This document shows, piece by piece, positions 9,404-18,026 of a stretch of DNA of 64,000 nucleotides. This DNA is from Edaphobacter dinghuensis. GTDB taxonomy: Bacteria; Acidobacteriota; Terriglobia; Terriglobales; Acidobacteriaceae. The DNA lies in the NCBI RefSeq assembly GCF_014640335.1, contig NZ_BMGT01000002.1, positions 1,302,001 to 1,366,000 of the forward strand, in the 5' to 3' direction. The stretch's first letter is position 1. Each line of letters begins with the position of its first letter. Position numbers and translations under genes: made by a program. The notes beneath the pieces are model-generated. The model searched no databases. It was given only the letters and a program-made list of their open reading frames with translations, and was not told where the DNA came from.

Positions 9404-9715
9404 GAATGGTCCTTTTAAGCAGTTGAAAAGATCGACGGAGGAATGCAGCGGCACCGAAGTACCATGGATTCTGATATCAGCATTGCTGTCGGTTATCGAA
9501 GCGCTGCTGCTGCGCGGCGAGACCTGTCCTGTGACGGGCCTTCCAGCCAGAGCAACCAGCGCGGCTTCCGATTTTTTCGAAGGAAGATAAGCGGTGGGAA
9601 GAGGCAAATCGCAGTCTCTGGCCAAACCCCGAATTCCATGGAGGGTCTTTGCCTGCGATACCCGTACTCAGTCTTTCTAGAGTACATAGTTAGTCTAACA
9701 CACAAAAGTTCTCTT
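9404..9715. other. 312-bp intergenic region, probable long leader of the RNA helicase gene
   Basis: No convincing gene lies here. On the minus strand it is the 5' side of the helicase gene and ends with that gene's ribosome site (AAGGA). The helicase frame is open through 9404-9625 but the encoded peptide shows no domain. Near 9670-9700 the DNA turns AT-rich and could hold the promoter. Long leaders are common for autoregulated RNA helicase genes; I see no perfect hairpin that would prove such control. Confidence 0.4.
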
Positions 9716-10777
9716 TTACGACACTTGTCGAGAATCCAGCTTGTCATACCAGGCGGCTGTACGACGAATCGCTTCCCGTAGATCTACGGTTTGCTCAAGA
9801 CCAAGAACTTGCTTTGCACGTCCGACAGCGGGAACGTAGCGCAAGGGTGGAGCGCCAGGAACAGGCTGTCCTGCGATATGAATCACGGTATCGGGATTGA
9901 GTGTCGCAGCGACCGTTTGGGCGAGTTCGCTGATGCTGACGCTGCTGGAAGAGCCTACATTGATGGGAAGCAGTGAAGGAGCACGGAAGAGGATCGTCCA
10001 AAGCCAGGAAGCCAGATCGGACGCGTAAAGATAGGATCGCCGAGGAGTGCCATCGCCTCCGATGTGAATAGGACGCCCGGCGAGAACATCTCCAATAAAG
10101 TTGCCGATTGCAAAGTGCGCGTCCAAAGGAAGATGCGGCCCGACAAACGCAAAACAGCGAGCAATCTTGATCTCCATCTTCGAGTGCTTTGCGTAAAGCG
10201 CGCACATCTGCTCGGACACGCGCTTGCCTTCTGCGTAAACCGAGGACGGATCAAGAGGATCAGGGGCGCCGCGATAGTCTTCCCCAACATGATCGACATC
10301 CGAAGGCTGCGGACCGTAGACGGCGCCGGAGCTGGTCAGAAGCAGTTTTCTTGTGCCGTGACTGGCGGCGAATTTGAGAGTGCGCTCAGTACCGGCAAGT
10401 ATTGTAGACAGCATCTCCAATGGTTCCTTGGCAGCCTGTCTCGCGCTTGCCTCGGTTGCGGCGTGAATCACGAAAGCAAATTCGCCTTCAGGAAAGTCAA
10501 AGTCGCGAACGTCGCCCGTGAGCAGAGTTATTGTACAGTTGGCAGCGAGGTGAGGACACTTGGCAGCAAAAACAGCCGGGTTGCGTGTAAGAACCGTGAC
10601 CTCTGCATTGAGTTCAAGGGCCTGATTAATATGGGCAAAGCTCTCAAGCAGCCAGCAGCCAAAAAAGCCCGTGCCCCCAGTAAAGAAAATACGCCGGTTC
10701 CGCATCTCCTCCCAAAGTGGCTTGGTCTGGTCGAGGATGCTGTTGAGATCGGTAATAGGTAGACGCCGCTCTGTCAT
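9716..10777 (-). CDS. NAD(P)-dependent sugar epimerase/reductase (extended SDR)
   Basis: 353 residues, extended short-chain dehydrogenase fold. Rossmann motif FTGGTGFFGCW (about 32-42), HAATEAS, the SSGAVYG serine, catalytic Tyr-Lys in SVYAEGK, and substrate-domain motif GDGTPRRSYLYASDLASW. This resembles nucleotide-sugar 4-epimerases, 4,6-dehydratases and 4-keto reductases. As last gene of the rfbFG-ThDP-HAD-NeuB operon it is the best candidate for the final ketone reduction of the CDP sugar, comparable to YerF in yersiniose or RfbJ in abequose synthesis; this assignment is inferred from context. A 93-bp gap separates it from the NeuB gene. Confidence 0.8.
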   Translation of the reverse strand: MTERRLPITDLNSILDQTKPLWEEMRNRRIFFTGGTGFFGCWLLESFAHINQALELNAEVTVLTRNPAVFAAKCPHLAANCTITLLTGDVRDFDFPEGEFAFVIHAATEASARQAAKEPLEMLSTILAGTERTLKFAASHGTRKLLLTSSGAVYGPQPSDVDHVGEDYRGAPDPLDPSSVYAEGKRVSEQMCALYAKHSKMEIKIARCFAFVGPHLPLDAHFAIGNFIGDVLAGRPIHIGGDGTPRRSYLYASDLASWLWTILFRAPSLLPINVGSSSSVSISELAQTVAATLNPDTVIHIAGQPVPGAPPLRYVPAVGRAKQVLGLEQTVDLREAIRRTAAWYDKLDSRQVS

Positions 10778-10870
10778 ATCTTCGGCAAATCTTTCGGTCG
10801 CGCCCTCGACTCATACTAAAAACTTATGTCACCAAAGAGGTTCTATCCAACTTGTCCTTGGCCTGAGAAG

Positions 10871-11974
10871 CTACACGCCCTTGCCGTTGACATCCAATCC
10901 TCTGTTGTAGATGGTCTTGCGCAAGGAAGGAACCTGGGCGTAAGGGCTGTCGATATCGTCGATACTGATTGCCTGGTTCTTTTTTACCGGCTTCAATAAC
11001 GTCTCACCGTTCATCAGCTCGCGACATGAGAGCTGCCCACGCTGAAGAGGAATCGCCAGATAGACATCCTCATCGGTCAGAGCATGCCCTTCGGGAAGAT
11101 CCTCCTTCGCGTAGACACCGCGAACAAGTGCATCAAGATACTCGATTTCCTTTTTGGGCGGCATGCGTTTTTGTGTTCCCGGTGCGCCGCACATCTCTTT
11201 CGCCTTATGGAATGCTTTGAACCATTCATCGATCTGATGGGGCAGGCTGCAATAGGGTGAAACTTTGACTCCACCGTCCGGAATATCAATGTGACGTTCA
11301 AAAGTCCTCGCCCCCTTGGCGTAGGCAATCATCATCGAATTCGACCAGTCAGTGTATTCATGCGTTGAATAACCGATCGTGTTGTTCGGGTAGCGGTTTC
11401 TCAAGAAATCAATCTGGTTGATCTCAAGCTCCGAATCTTCCGCTGGATAAATAGACACACAGTGATTGATCGCGAGAGGGATATTGCGATTTGTGAAGAA
11501 GGTAACGATATCGTCCATATCTTTGAGGGACGACCCGCCAGTCGAAACCACCACAGGCTTCTTGGTCTTTGCGATCTTCTCCAGCAGTATCCAATCGTTA
11601 AGATCAGAACTGGCAATTTTGAGAATGGGAATGCCGAGCTCGACGCAGAGATCGACCGAACGCTCGTCGAAGGGCGTTGCCGTGGCAGTGCATCCTGCCT
11701 GACGAATAGCCTTAACCAGAGTTGCGTATTGATCATCGGTCAAGCGCGTATCGAGAGTCTTTTTGACATAGCGGAGATCCGCCCTATCTACGAAGTCCTT
11801 ATGGATAAACCGCTCGACATCGCGGAACTGGAGCTTGATGGTAGCGCGCACATTATTGAAGCGCACAACCTGCGCAAACTCCTGAATGATCTTCAATCCC
11901 CGCTCTACACTTCCAAGATGGTTGTTGGCCATCTCCAGGACGAAGAGGTCTTCGAAAATATCCTTATCAATCAA
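10871..11974 (-). CDS. NeuB/SpsE-family sialic-acid-type synthase with SAF domain
   Basis: 367 residues. The NeuB TIM barrel (about 10-270) shows LEMANNHLGS, AGCTATATPFDERSVD, PILKIASSDLND, VVVSTGGSS and TIGYSTHEYTDWSN; the C-terminal 60 residues form an SAF (antifreeze-like) domain with EGHALTDEDVYLAIP. The family condenses phosphoenolpyruvate with an aminohexose or its 6-phosphate to make nine-carbon ulosonic acids such as Neu5Ac. The usual partners NeuA (CMP activation) and NeuC (epimerase) are not in the window. Its start overlaps the HAD phosphatase stop by 8 bp, suggesting translational coupling. Confidence 0.85.
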   Translation of the reverse strand: MIDKDIFEDLFVLEMANNHLGSVERGLKIIQEFAQVVRFNNVRATIKLQFRDVERFIHKDFVDRADLRYVKKTLDTRLTDDQYATLVKAIRQAGCTATATPFDERSVDLCVELGIPILKIASSDLNDWILLEKIAKTKKPVVVSTGGSSLKDMDDIVTFFTNRNIPLAINHCVSIYPAEDSELEINQIDFLRNRYPNNTIGYSTHEYTDWSNSMMIAYAKGARTFERHIDIPDGGVKVSPYCSLPHQIDEWFKAFHKAKEMCGAPGTQKRMPPKKEIEYLDALVRGVYAKEDLPEGHALTDEDVYLAIPLQRGQLSCRELMNGETLLKPVKKNQAISIDDIDSPYAQVPSLRKTIYNRGLDVNGKGV

Positions 11975-12686
11975 CCCGGTGCTCCTTCTCCAACATCAGG
12001 ATCGATCGATCCGTCCATTGCATTAAATTGGCAAAACTATCCAAGCGTAAAGCCACCGGCACATTGCTGTTCTGAGGAACATCTCCGTAGCCATGCGCCA
12101 TGAGACAAAATTGCATTCCAGCAGCCGCGGCTGCCTCTGCGTCCTCCATTGTATCGCCCACCATCAGGCAATCTCCCGGCTGTATCATTTGCTCCGTCAA
12201 TACATAGCGGATCATTTCATACTTGCCTGCATATCGCGGCTCACGTGAATCACGAGTGATGATCTGATCGAAATACTTGAGCGTGCCCTCTTTCTCGAGG
12301 ATCTTCAGTGAGACATGCCGCGGCTTATTCGAGACGACAAATAGCCGTAGGCCTTGCTCGTTCATCTGTTTGAGCATGGCGGCGGCATCAGCGTAGTGAT
12401 ATGTCTTCTGCCAGCCCTCACTATCGTAACTAGCTCGAAAGGCGCGCTCGAGGCAATCAAGATGTTGTTCACTCACTTGGACTGAAGTCTCCACAATCAA
12501 ATGCGAGAGGATTGTTCGGATGGGTGGACCGATCAGAGAACGCAGATCAATATCCGCCATAGGCAAACCGCAGACATGAAACGCCTCGACGATGGAGTAT
12601 CGAATGCCGGGCAAAGAATTCAACAGCGTCCCATCAAGATCGAAGAGCACCGTGACCGGCGGCTGAAATAAATGGTCCTGTGCCAT
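11967..12686 (-). CDS. HAD-superfamily phosphatase
   Basis: 239 residues from the ATG 7 bp after the stop of the ThDP gene. HAD motif I FDLDGTLLNS, a helical cap (about 25-90), motif II VVSNKP, motif III lysine near YAGKYEM and motif IV MVGDTMEDAEAA. This is the phosphoglycolate-phosphatase-like (Gph) branch. It is coupled by overlap to the NeuB-family gene, so it may remove the phosphate from a NeuB product made from a 6-phosphate substrate, as Neu5Ac-9-phosphatase does; that is inference. The frame extends 55 codons further upstream, but that stretch lies inside the ThDP gene. Confidence 0.82.
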   Translation of the reverse strand: MAQDHLFQPPVTVLFDLDGTLLNSLPGIRYSIVEAFHVCGLPMADIDLRSLIGPPIRTILSHLIVETSVQVSEQHLDCLERAFRASYDSEGWQKTYHYADAAAMLKQMNEQGLRLFVVSNKPRHVSLKILEKEGTLKYFDQIITRDSREPRYAGKYEMIRYVLTEQMIQPGDCLMVGDTMEDAEAAAAAGMQFCLMAHGYGDVPQNSNVPVALRLDSFANLMQWTDRSILMLEKEHRVD

Positions 12687-12693
12687 CGTGGAC

Positions 12694-14496
12694 TTACTCT
12701 TTCTCAGAGACGAGCATATTCGAGGCAAGCTCTTCCGGCGAGAGGAATGGATACATATCCTCGAGGTTGGGAGTCTGAATTTTTCCGTCAGGTAGGATGC
12801 GAGAACGAAGTCGTGGCTCGAACTCCTGGGCGACATCGAACTGTACATCAAAGAGCGTCGGCCCGGGTTTGGCCAACTCTTCCCTGACCATATCGAGATC
12901 GCTAAGCTTCTCTACCGAAAAAGAAGGAATGCCATATGCCGCACCTACCTTCAACATGTCAGGGAAGGTGATCCCACTGCTCGCGCCGGTGCCAATGAGC
13001 CGCCCCTGGAAGAAGCCGTTTTGGGTCTGACGAATGGACAGATAGCCGCCGTTATTCAGAACGAAGATCTTTATCGGCAGATGATGCGTCACAACGGTCT
13101 GCAGCTCCTGAACATTCATCTGCAAACTACCGTCTCCCGCGAGACAGATGACACGGCTACCTTTGGCTACAGCAGCTCCAATGGAGGCAGGGAGATCGTA
13201 GCCCATCGATGCCGAGCCTGAATTCGAGATGAGACGCTGACCACGCTTCAGCTTGCCTGCCTGATAAGGGACGATACAGGCAGTTGCATTTCCGCAGACG
13301 ACCACATCTTCTTCATCGAGCAGCGCAAAGAGGCGATCAATAAAATAATAAGGGTTAAGTGGCGGCCCTTCGGTCTTCTGTTTCTCTTGGACAACCGGAT
13401 ACTTTGCCTTGCGCTCCACGGCCCAGGCCAGCCACTTTGCATGTGCCGGCGACGTTCCTGCTTCTGCATCGAGTTGACGCAGCATCTCTGCCAGGAATAG
13501 CTTTACATCGCTGTGAATCGCGATATCCGGCTTATGAGTGGGTTTCTCAAACTCTGCCGCATCGACGTCTACCTGAATCTTGGTCGCAAAGCGTGCAAAG
13601 GATGCCCAGTTATAGCTGGTCTGTCGAATGTTCAGGCGCGAGCCGAGGACCAACAGGACATCTGAATTCTGAACCGTGAAGTTGCCCGCGCGCTCGCCGA
13701 TGGTACCAGGTCGCCCGCAGAACAACTCATCGTCTGACGCAATCAGATCATGCGTCCACGCGGTAACTACAGGGATACGCAGCTTTCGGATAACAGCCTC
13801 GAACTCCGGCAGCGCATCGGCTAGACGTACTCCCGTTCCGGCAAAGATAACTGGGCGTTCAGCTCGCTTGATGCGTGCGAGCACGTCAGCTACATCTGTG
13901 GCAATCTTTCCCTCGTCCCATTGCAATGCATCTTCCTGAGGGTCGTAATGCTTCAAAGTTGTCTCGTCGATCAGTGTGGATTGCACGTCGACTGGGATAT
14001 CGAGCCAGCATGGACCCGGGCGCCCATGCTGTGCCAGATACCATGCTCGCTCCAGATGATATGCAATCGATTCGGGCTCGTTGATCCATACCGAATATTT
14101 GGTGATGCCACCCACCATGCGGATGATATCGACCTCCTGGTCGCCAAGCTGCCGCATGTTGGTGATGCCATAGGTGCGCATGCAGGTTTCGCGCTTCACC
14201 TGCCCCGAGATGATCAACATCGGAATCGAGTCGGTCCACGCACCGAAGACACCGTTCAAAGCATTAATGCCGCCCGGTCCTGTGGTTACATTCAACAGTC
14301 CCGGAGTATTGGTAACGCGCGCATATCCTTCAGCGGCCATTGCCGCTGCCTGCTCGTGATGCGTGCAGATATAGTGCAGGCCTGAGGTTCCGATAGAGTC
14401 ATTCAGGTGCATGGCTCCGCCGCCGGTTACGAGGAAGATGTGTTGTGCGCCCCATTCCTTCAGTCGCGCCAAGATGTAGTCGGAAAGCTTGATCAT
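12694..14496 (-). CDS. ThDP-dependent enzyme of the acetolactate-synthase fold, candidate YerE-like branched-sugar synthase
   Basis: 600 residues in the usual three-domain order: PYR domain with catalytic glutamate E48 in THHEQAAAMAAEGYAR and TTGPGGINALNG; central domain (about 200-330, FAGTGVRL); PP domain with GYDLPASIGAAVA and the ThDP/Mg motif GDGSLQMN followed by LNNGGY. Annotation by similarity would be acetolactate synthase large subunit, but it sits 11 bp after rfbG and with rfbF in an operon, and no small subunit is near. YerE, the flavin-containing ThDP enzyme of Yersinia O:VI, has this fold and adds an acetyl unit from pyruvate to a CDP-3,6-dideoxy-4-ketosugar. Assignment as YerE-like rests on context. 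Confidence 0.8.
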   Translation of the reverse strand: MIKLSDYILARLKEWGAQHIFLVTGGGAMHLNDSIGTSGLHYICTHHEQAAAMAAEGYARVTNTPGLLNVTTGPGGINALNGVFGAWTDSIPMLIISGQVKRETCMRTYGITNMRQLGDQEVDIIRMVGGITKYSVWINEPESIAYHLERAWYLAQHGRPGPCWLDIPVDVQSTLIDETTLKHYDPQEDALQWDEGKIATDVADVLARIKRAERPVIFAGTGVRLADALPEFEAVIRKLRIPVVTAWTHDLIASDDELFCGRPGTIGERAGNFTVQNSDVLLVLGSRLNIRQTSYNWASFARFATKIQVDVDAAEFEKPTHKPDIAIHSDVKLFLAEMLRQLDAEAGTSPAHAKWLAWAVERKAKYPVVQEKQKTEGPPLNPYYFIDRLFALLDEEDVVVCGNATACIVPYQAGKLKRGQRLISNSGSASMGYDLPASIGAAVAKGSRVICLAGDGSLQMNVQELQTVVTHHLPIKIFVLNNGGYLSIRQTQNGFFQGRLIGTGASSGITFPDMLKVGAAYGIPSFSVEKLSDLDMVREELAKPGPTLFDVQFDVAQEFEPRLRSRILPDGKIQTPNLEDMYPFLSPEELASNMLVSEKE

Positions 14497-14507
14497 GTGA
14501 TATTGAG

Positions 14508-15629
14508 TTACCCTTTGATCCGTATCAATGAATCGTATTGTGCGATTTGAGAGAGCGTAAAGGCTTGCATGGAGTCGGGCGCGGACTGCCAGTTGCGATA
14601 CCAGCTGACCAGCCAGTCCAATGCAGTTTCAAGACGAAGTCTGGGCTTCCACTGAAGGTCATGGCAGGCACGAGAGATATCGAGTTTGAGATAGTTCGCC
14701 TCGTGCGGGCTATTCGGATCCTCATCAAGTACCCACGAACTACCATCGCCCCAAAATCCTGTCATACGGTCGGCAATCCACGAGACAGGGCGCGCATCGT
14801 CCGTGTTAGGTCCGAAGTTAAAAGCAGTGGCAAAATGAGCGGCCTCTGGCCCTGGCGTGAGAAGCTTCTCGGCCAAAGTGAGATAGCCGCAGAGCGGTTC
14901 GAGAACATGTTGCCACGGGCGAATCGCGTGTGGTCGGCGAATGCGTACAGGGGCACCAGAGAGAAAGCCGCGCACCAGATCGGGAATGAGCCTGTCCGTG
15001 GACCAGTCGCCACCACCAATCACGTTGCCTGCACGCGCTGTGGCGATCGCTACCTGATGTCCACCCGGTTGACGAAGCTGCTCAACAGGAAAGAAAGACT
15101 GTCGATAACTCGCCGACACAATTTCAGCACAAGCCTTCGAAGCCGAGTAAGGATCATAGCCACCGAGCGGATCGATCTCGCGATAAGGCCAGCTCCATTC
15201 CTTATTCTCATAACACTTATCGGTTGTGACCGAGACAACGGCCCGCACAGACGGTGTGCGGCGAACGGCGTCGAGCAAACGTGCCGTGCCGATAACATTC
15301 GTCTCATAGGTACCGATCGGGTCCTGATAGGAGAGGCGCACCAATGGTTGCGCCGCCATATGAAAGACGACTTCAGGGGCAAACTCCTGTATGGCGCGAT
15401 CAAGGCTCGCAGCGTCGCGAATATCGCCACGAATGTCCTCAACTACCGAACCAATGTTTGCGTCATTGAAGAGACTGGGGGACGTAGCAGGATCGAGGGC
15501 ATAGCCGCGAACACTAGCGCCAAGCGAAGAAAGCCAAAGCGCCAACCAGCCACCCTTGAAGCCGGTGTGCCCGGTAAGAAAAACCCGGCGGTTGCGCCAG
15601 GGTGTGTCAGGAGCTACCAGGTCTTCCAT
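14508..15629 (-). CDS. rfbG: CDP-glucose 4,6-dehydratase
   Basis: 373 residues, full length. Makes CDP-4-keto-6-deoxyglucose, the branch point for CDP-3,6-dideoxy sugars. Family-specific features: NAD motif VFLTGHTGFKGGWLALWL near the N-terminus, VFHMAAQPLVRLSY, VVSVTTDKCYENKEW, catalytic DPYSASK (Tyr-Lys), and IRPWQHVLEPLCGY. The HTGFKG and TTDKCYEN motifs separate it from dTDP-glucose dehydratase (RmlB). Its start overlaps the end of rfbF by 16 bp and its stop is 11 bp before the ThDP gene, so the three are one operon. Confidence 0.93.
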   Translation of the reverse strand: MEDLVAPDTPWRNRRVFLTGHTGFKGGWLALWLSSLGASVRGYALDPATSPSLFNDANIGSVVEDIRGDIRDAASLDRAIQEFAPEVVFHMAAQPLVRLSYQDPIGTYETNVIGTARLLDAVRRTPSVRAVVSVTTDKCYENKEWSWPYREIDPLGGYDPYSASKACAEIVSASYRQSFFPVEQLRQPGGHQVAIATARAGNVIGGGDWSTDRLIPDLVRGFLSGAPVRIRRPHAIRPWQHVLEPLCGYLTLAEKLLTPGPEAAHFATAFNFGPNTDDARPVSWIADRMTGFWGDGSSWVLDEDPNSPHEANYLKLDISRACHDLQWKPRLRLETALDWLVSWYRNWQSAPDSMQAFTLSQIAQYDSLIRIKG

Positions 15630-16384
15630 GGGGCCTTTCCTTTACTCCAAAGATCCTCGAGATGCTGCTTGTCGCGCAATGTGTCCATAGCCTGCCAGAA
15701 GCCATGGTGAAAGAACGCATGGACCTCGCTCCGGGCAACAAGAGACTCAATGGGTTCGCGCTCGAACATCTGCGAATCATCCGTGACAGCATCAATAACT
15801 GTTGGGTCAAGAACGAAAAAACCGCCGTTGATCCAGCCACCTTCATCGGATGGCTTTTCCTGAAAGGCGTAGATCTGGGTATCCTTGAGGCCAAGCGCTC
15901 CGAAACGCGCGGGAGGCTGAACACTGGTAAGCGTTGCAAGCTTGCCATGAGCCTTATGAAAAGCAATCGATGCCGTGATATCGACATTGGCGACACCGTC
16001 GCCATACGTCATGCAGAAAGGTTCGTTAGCTGGAAGATGCTGGCGTACTCGGCGCAGGCGTCCACCGGTGCCTGTCGATTCTCCGGTATCGACCAAAGTG
16101 ACGCGCCATGGCTCAACCACAGAATTATGCACAATCATCTTGTTTTCGGTCATGTCAAAAGTAACGTCGGACGTATGCAGAAAGTAGTTGGCAAAGAACT
16201 CCTTGATGACATAGCCCTTATAGCCGCAGCAGATAACGAAGTCGTTGATGCCGTGCTGGGAATAGATTTTTAGGATGTGCCAGAGGATAGGTCGACCGCC
16301 AATCTCGACCATCGGCTTGGGCCGTAGACCAGTCTCTTCACTGATGCGTGTGCCGAGACCACCGGCAAGGATGACAGCTTTCAT
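15614..16384 (-). CDS. rfbF: glucose-1-phosphate cytidylyltransferase
   Basis: 256 residues, full length. Makes CDP-glucose from CTP and glucose-1-phosphate, the first step of the CDP-dideoxyhexose route. N-terminal nucleotide-binding motif AGGLGTRISEETGLRPKPM, then IGGRPILWHILKIYSQHG, DTGESTGTGGRLRRV and FCMTYGDGVANVD. First gene of the minus-strand sugar operon; the 257-bp AT-rich space up to the divergent rfbH (16385-16641) should hold both promoters, although I see no textbook -35/-10 pair. Confidence 0.94.
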   Translation of the reverse strand: MKAVILAGGLGTRISEETGLRPKPMVEIGGRPILWHILKIYSQHGINDFVICCGYKGYVIKEFFANYFLHTSDVTFDMTENKMIVHNSVVEPWRVTLVDTGESTGTGGRLRRVRQHLPANEPFCMTYGDGVANVDITASIAFHKAHGKLATLTSVQPPARFGALGLKDTQIYAFQEKPSDEGGWINGGFFVLDPTVIDAVTDDSQMFEREPIESLVARSEVHAFFHHGFWQAMDTLRDKQHLEDLWSKGKAPWKTW

Positions 16385-16641
16385 CGATTGTCCAATCTAA
16401 TACTGTAAAAGTGCATCAAAGCAAATCCAACTTCCTGCTATATTTTTCAGAAAAGCGCCTGCCCATTCCAACAAGAATCCCTCAATCTTACAAGCTTTGC
16501 TGGAATGAACGACTTACCGCAAAATAATCCCTCCGAGCAAGGATACTGTTACAACACAAAACTTTTGGAGACGATAGCTCCGGCGGCCCAAAACAAGACA
16601 TTCCACTGAGATAGACGAGTTGTGTATCCTTAAATCTCTAT

Positions 16642-17979
16642 ATGAATGAAAAAGCAACAGCGCTTCGGCAGCGAATATTGGAACTAACAGCAGAGTTTCA
16701 TGCTGAGGCTTTTCCCGCAAAGCAATTTGTTCCTGGAACCTCATCAGTTCCCGTTTCGGGCAAGGTCATCGGGCCGGATGATATCTGTTCCGTAGTGGAT
16801 TCAGCACTGGATGGATGGTTTACAACCGGAAGGTTTGCTAAAGACTTTGAGAGGAAGCTGGCCAGATTCTTCGGTGTGAGGTCGGCTTCGCTTGTGAATT
16901 CCGGCTCCAGCGCCAATCTCGTTGCGCTGAGTGCGTTGACTTCACCCAAGCTCGGAGCCCGGCAACTCAAACCCGGGGATGAGGTCATCACCGTCGCTGC
17001 CGGATTCCCTACAACGGTGAATCCTATTCTGCAAAATCGACTCGTGCCCGTCTTCCTCGACGTAACGATACCGACTTATGAGATTGATGTAACCCAGCTC
17101 GAAGAGGCGTATAGCAATAAAACCAAGGCTGTCATGATCGCTCACACCCTGGGTAATGTCTTCAATCTGGATGCGATTACAACCTTTTGCAAGAAGTACG
17201 ATCTCTGGCTGATTGAAGACTGCTGTGATGCCTTGGGGTCGACCTACAAAGGGCAAAAGGTAGGCACCTTCGGCGACATCGCCACCGTAAGCTTTTATCC
17301 TGCACACCACATTACAACCGGGGAAGGTGGTGCGGTATTAACGGATAAACCGGCGTTACAAGTCTTGATTGATAGCTTCCGCGATTGGGGTCGAGATTGC
17401 TGGTGCGAGCCGGGAGTCGACAATACTTGCGGAAAGCGCTTCGAATGGCAACTGGGAACACTACCCTGCGGCTATGACCATAAGTACACGTACTCCCATG
17501 TGGGTTACAACCTGAAGGCAACCGATATGCAGGCAGCGCTTGGGGTCTCTCAGATCGCAAAGCTGCCAGCGTTTATTGCACGACGCAAAGAGAACTTCGC
17601 CTATCTGAAGGCTGCCCTCAGGCCGTTGGAAGAGTTTCTGATCTTACCGGTCGCCGGCAAAGATGCCGATCCAAGCTGGTTCGGCTTTCCCATAGCAGTC
17701 AAACCGGATGCGCCCTTCACCCGCGACCAGATGACTCGCTCTCTGGAAGCCAACAAGATTGGCACTCGCATGCTCTTCGCTGGCAATCTGCTGCGTCAAC
17801 CGGCTTATGAGGGCTATCCCCATCGCGTGGTTGGCACCTTAGCCAACACTGATTTCGTTATGAATCAGGTGTTCTGGATCGGCGTGTACCCCGGCCTCAC
17901 CAATGAGATGCTCGACTATATCGCACAGTCTATGATCCAGTTTGCCAATACAGTAAAGGCTGGCTTGCTGGTTGTATAA
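16642..17979 (+). CDS. rfbH: CDP-4-keto-6-deoxyglucose 3-dehydrase (E1), iron-sulfur PMP enzyme
   Basis: 445 residues of the DegT/AHBA aminotransferase fold. Two features prove the dehydrase subtype: the PLP lysine is replaced by histidine in [13 protein letters not shown] (H222/H223), so the cofactor stays as PMP, and a [2Fe-2S] set C195-X57-C253-X1-C255-X7-C263 (CWCEP and NTCGKRF) is complete, matching the spacing known for Yersinia E1. It removes the C3 hydroxyl together with an NADH-dependent iron-sulfur flavoprotein reductase (E3), which is not encoded in this window. Transcribed divergently from rfbFG. No good ribosome site precedes the ATG. Confidence 0.93.
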   Translation: MNEKATALRQRILELTAEFHAEAFPAKQFVPGTSSVPVSGKVIGPDDICSVVDSALDGWFTTGRFAKDFERKLARFFGVRSASLVNSGSSANLVALSALTSPKLGARQLKPGDEVITVAAGFPTTVNPILQNRLVPVFLDVTIPTYEIDVTQLEEAYSNKTKAVMIAHTLGNVFNLDAITTFCKKYDLWLIEDCCDALGSTYKGQKVGTFGDIATVSFYPAHHITTGEGGAVLTDKPALQVLIDSFRDWGRDCWCEPGVDNTCGKRFEWQLGTLPCGYDHKYTYSHVGYNLKATDMQAALGVSQIAKLPAFIARRKENFAYLKAALRPLEEFLILPVAGKDADPSWFGFPIAVKPDAPFTRDQMTRSLEANKIGTRMLFAGNLLRQPAYEGYPHRVVGTLANTDFVMNQVFWIGVYPGLTNEMLDYIAQSMIQFANTVKAGLLVV

Positions 17980-18026
17980 GCTCTGATTTTTCCAACAAGC
18001 GATTCACTTCGTGAAGGAAACCAGAT

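Noticed and set aside
9404..9625. N-terminal extension of the RNA helicase
   Set aside because: Open frame but no helicase similarity and a TTG start without a ribosome site; the internal TTG at 9403 has AAGGA.
12687..12851. Upstream extension of the HAD phosphatase
   Set aside because: It lies inside the C-terminal coding part of the ThDP gene and has no HAD similarity.
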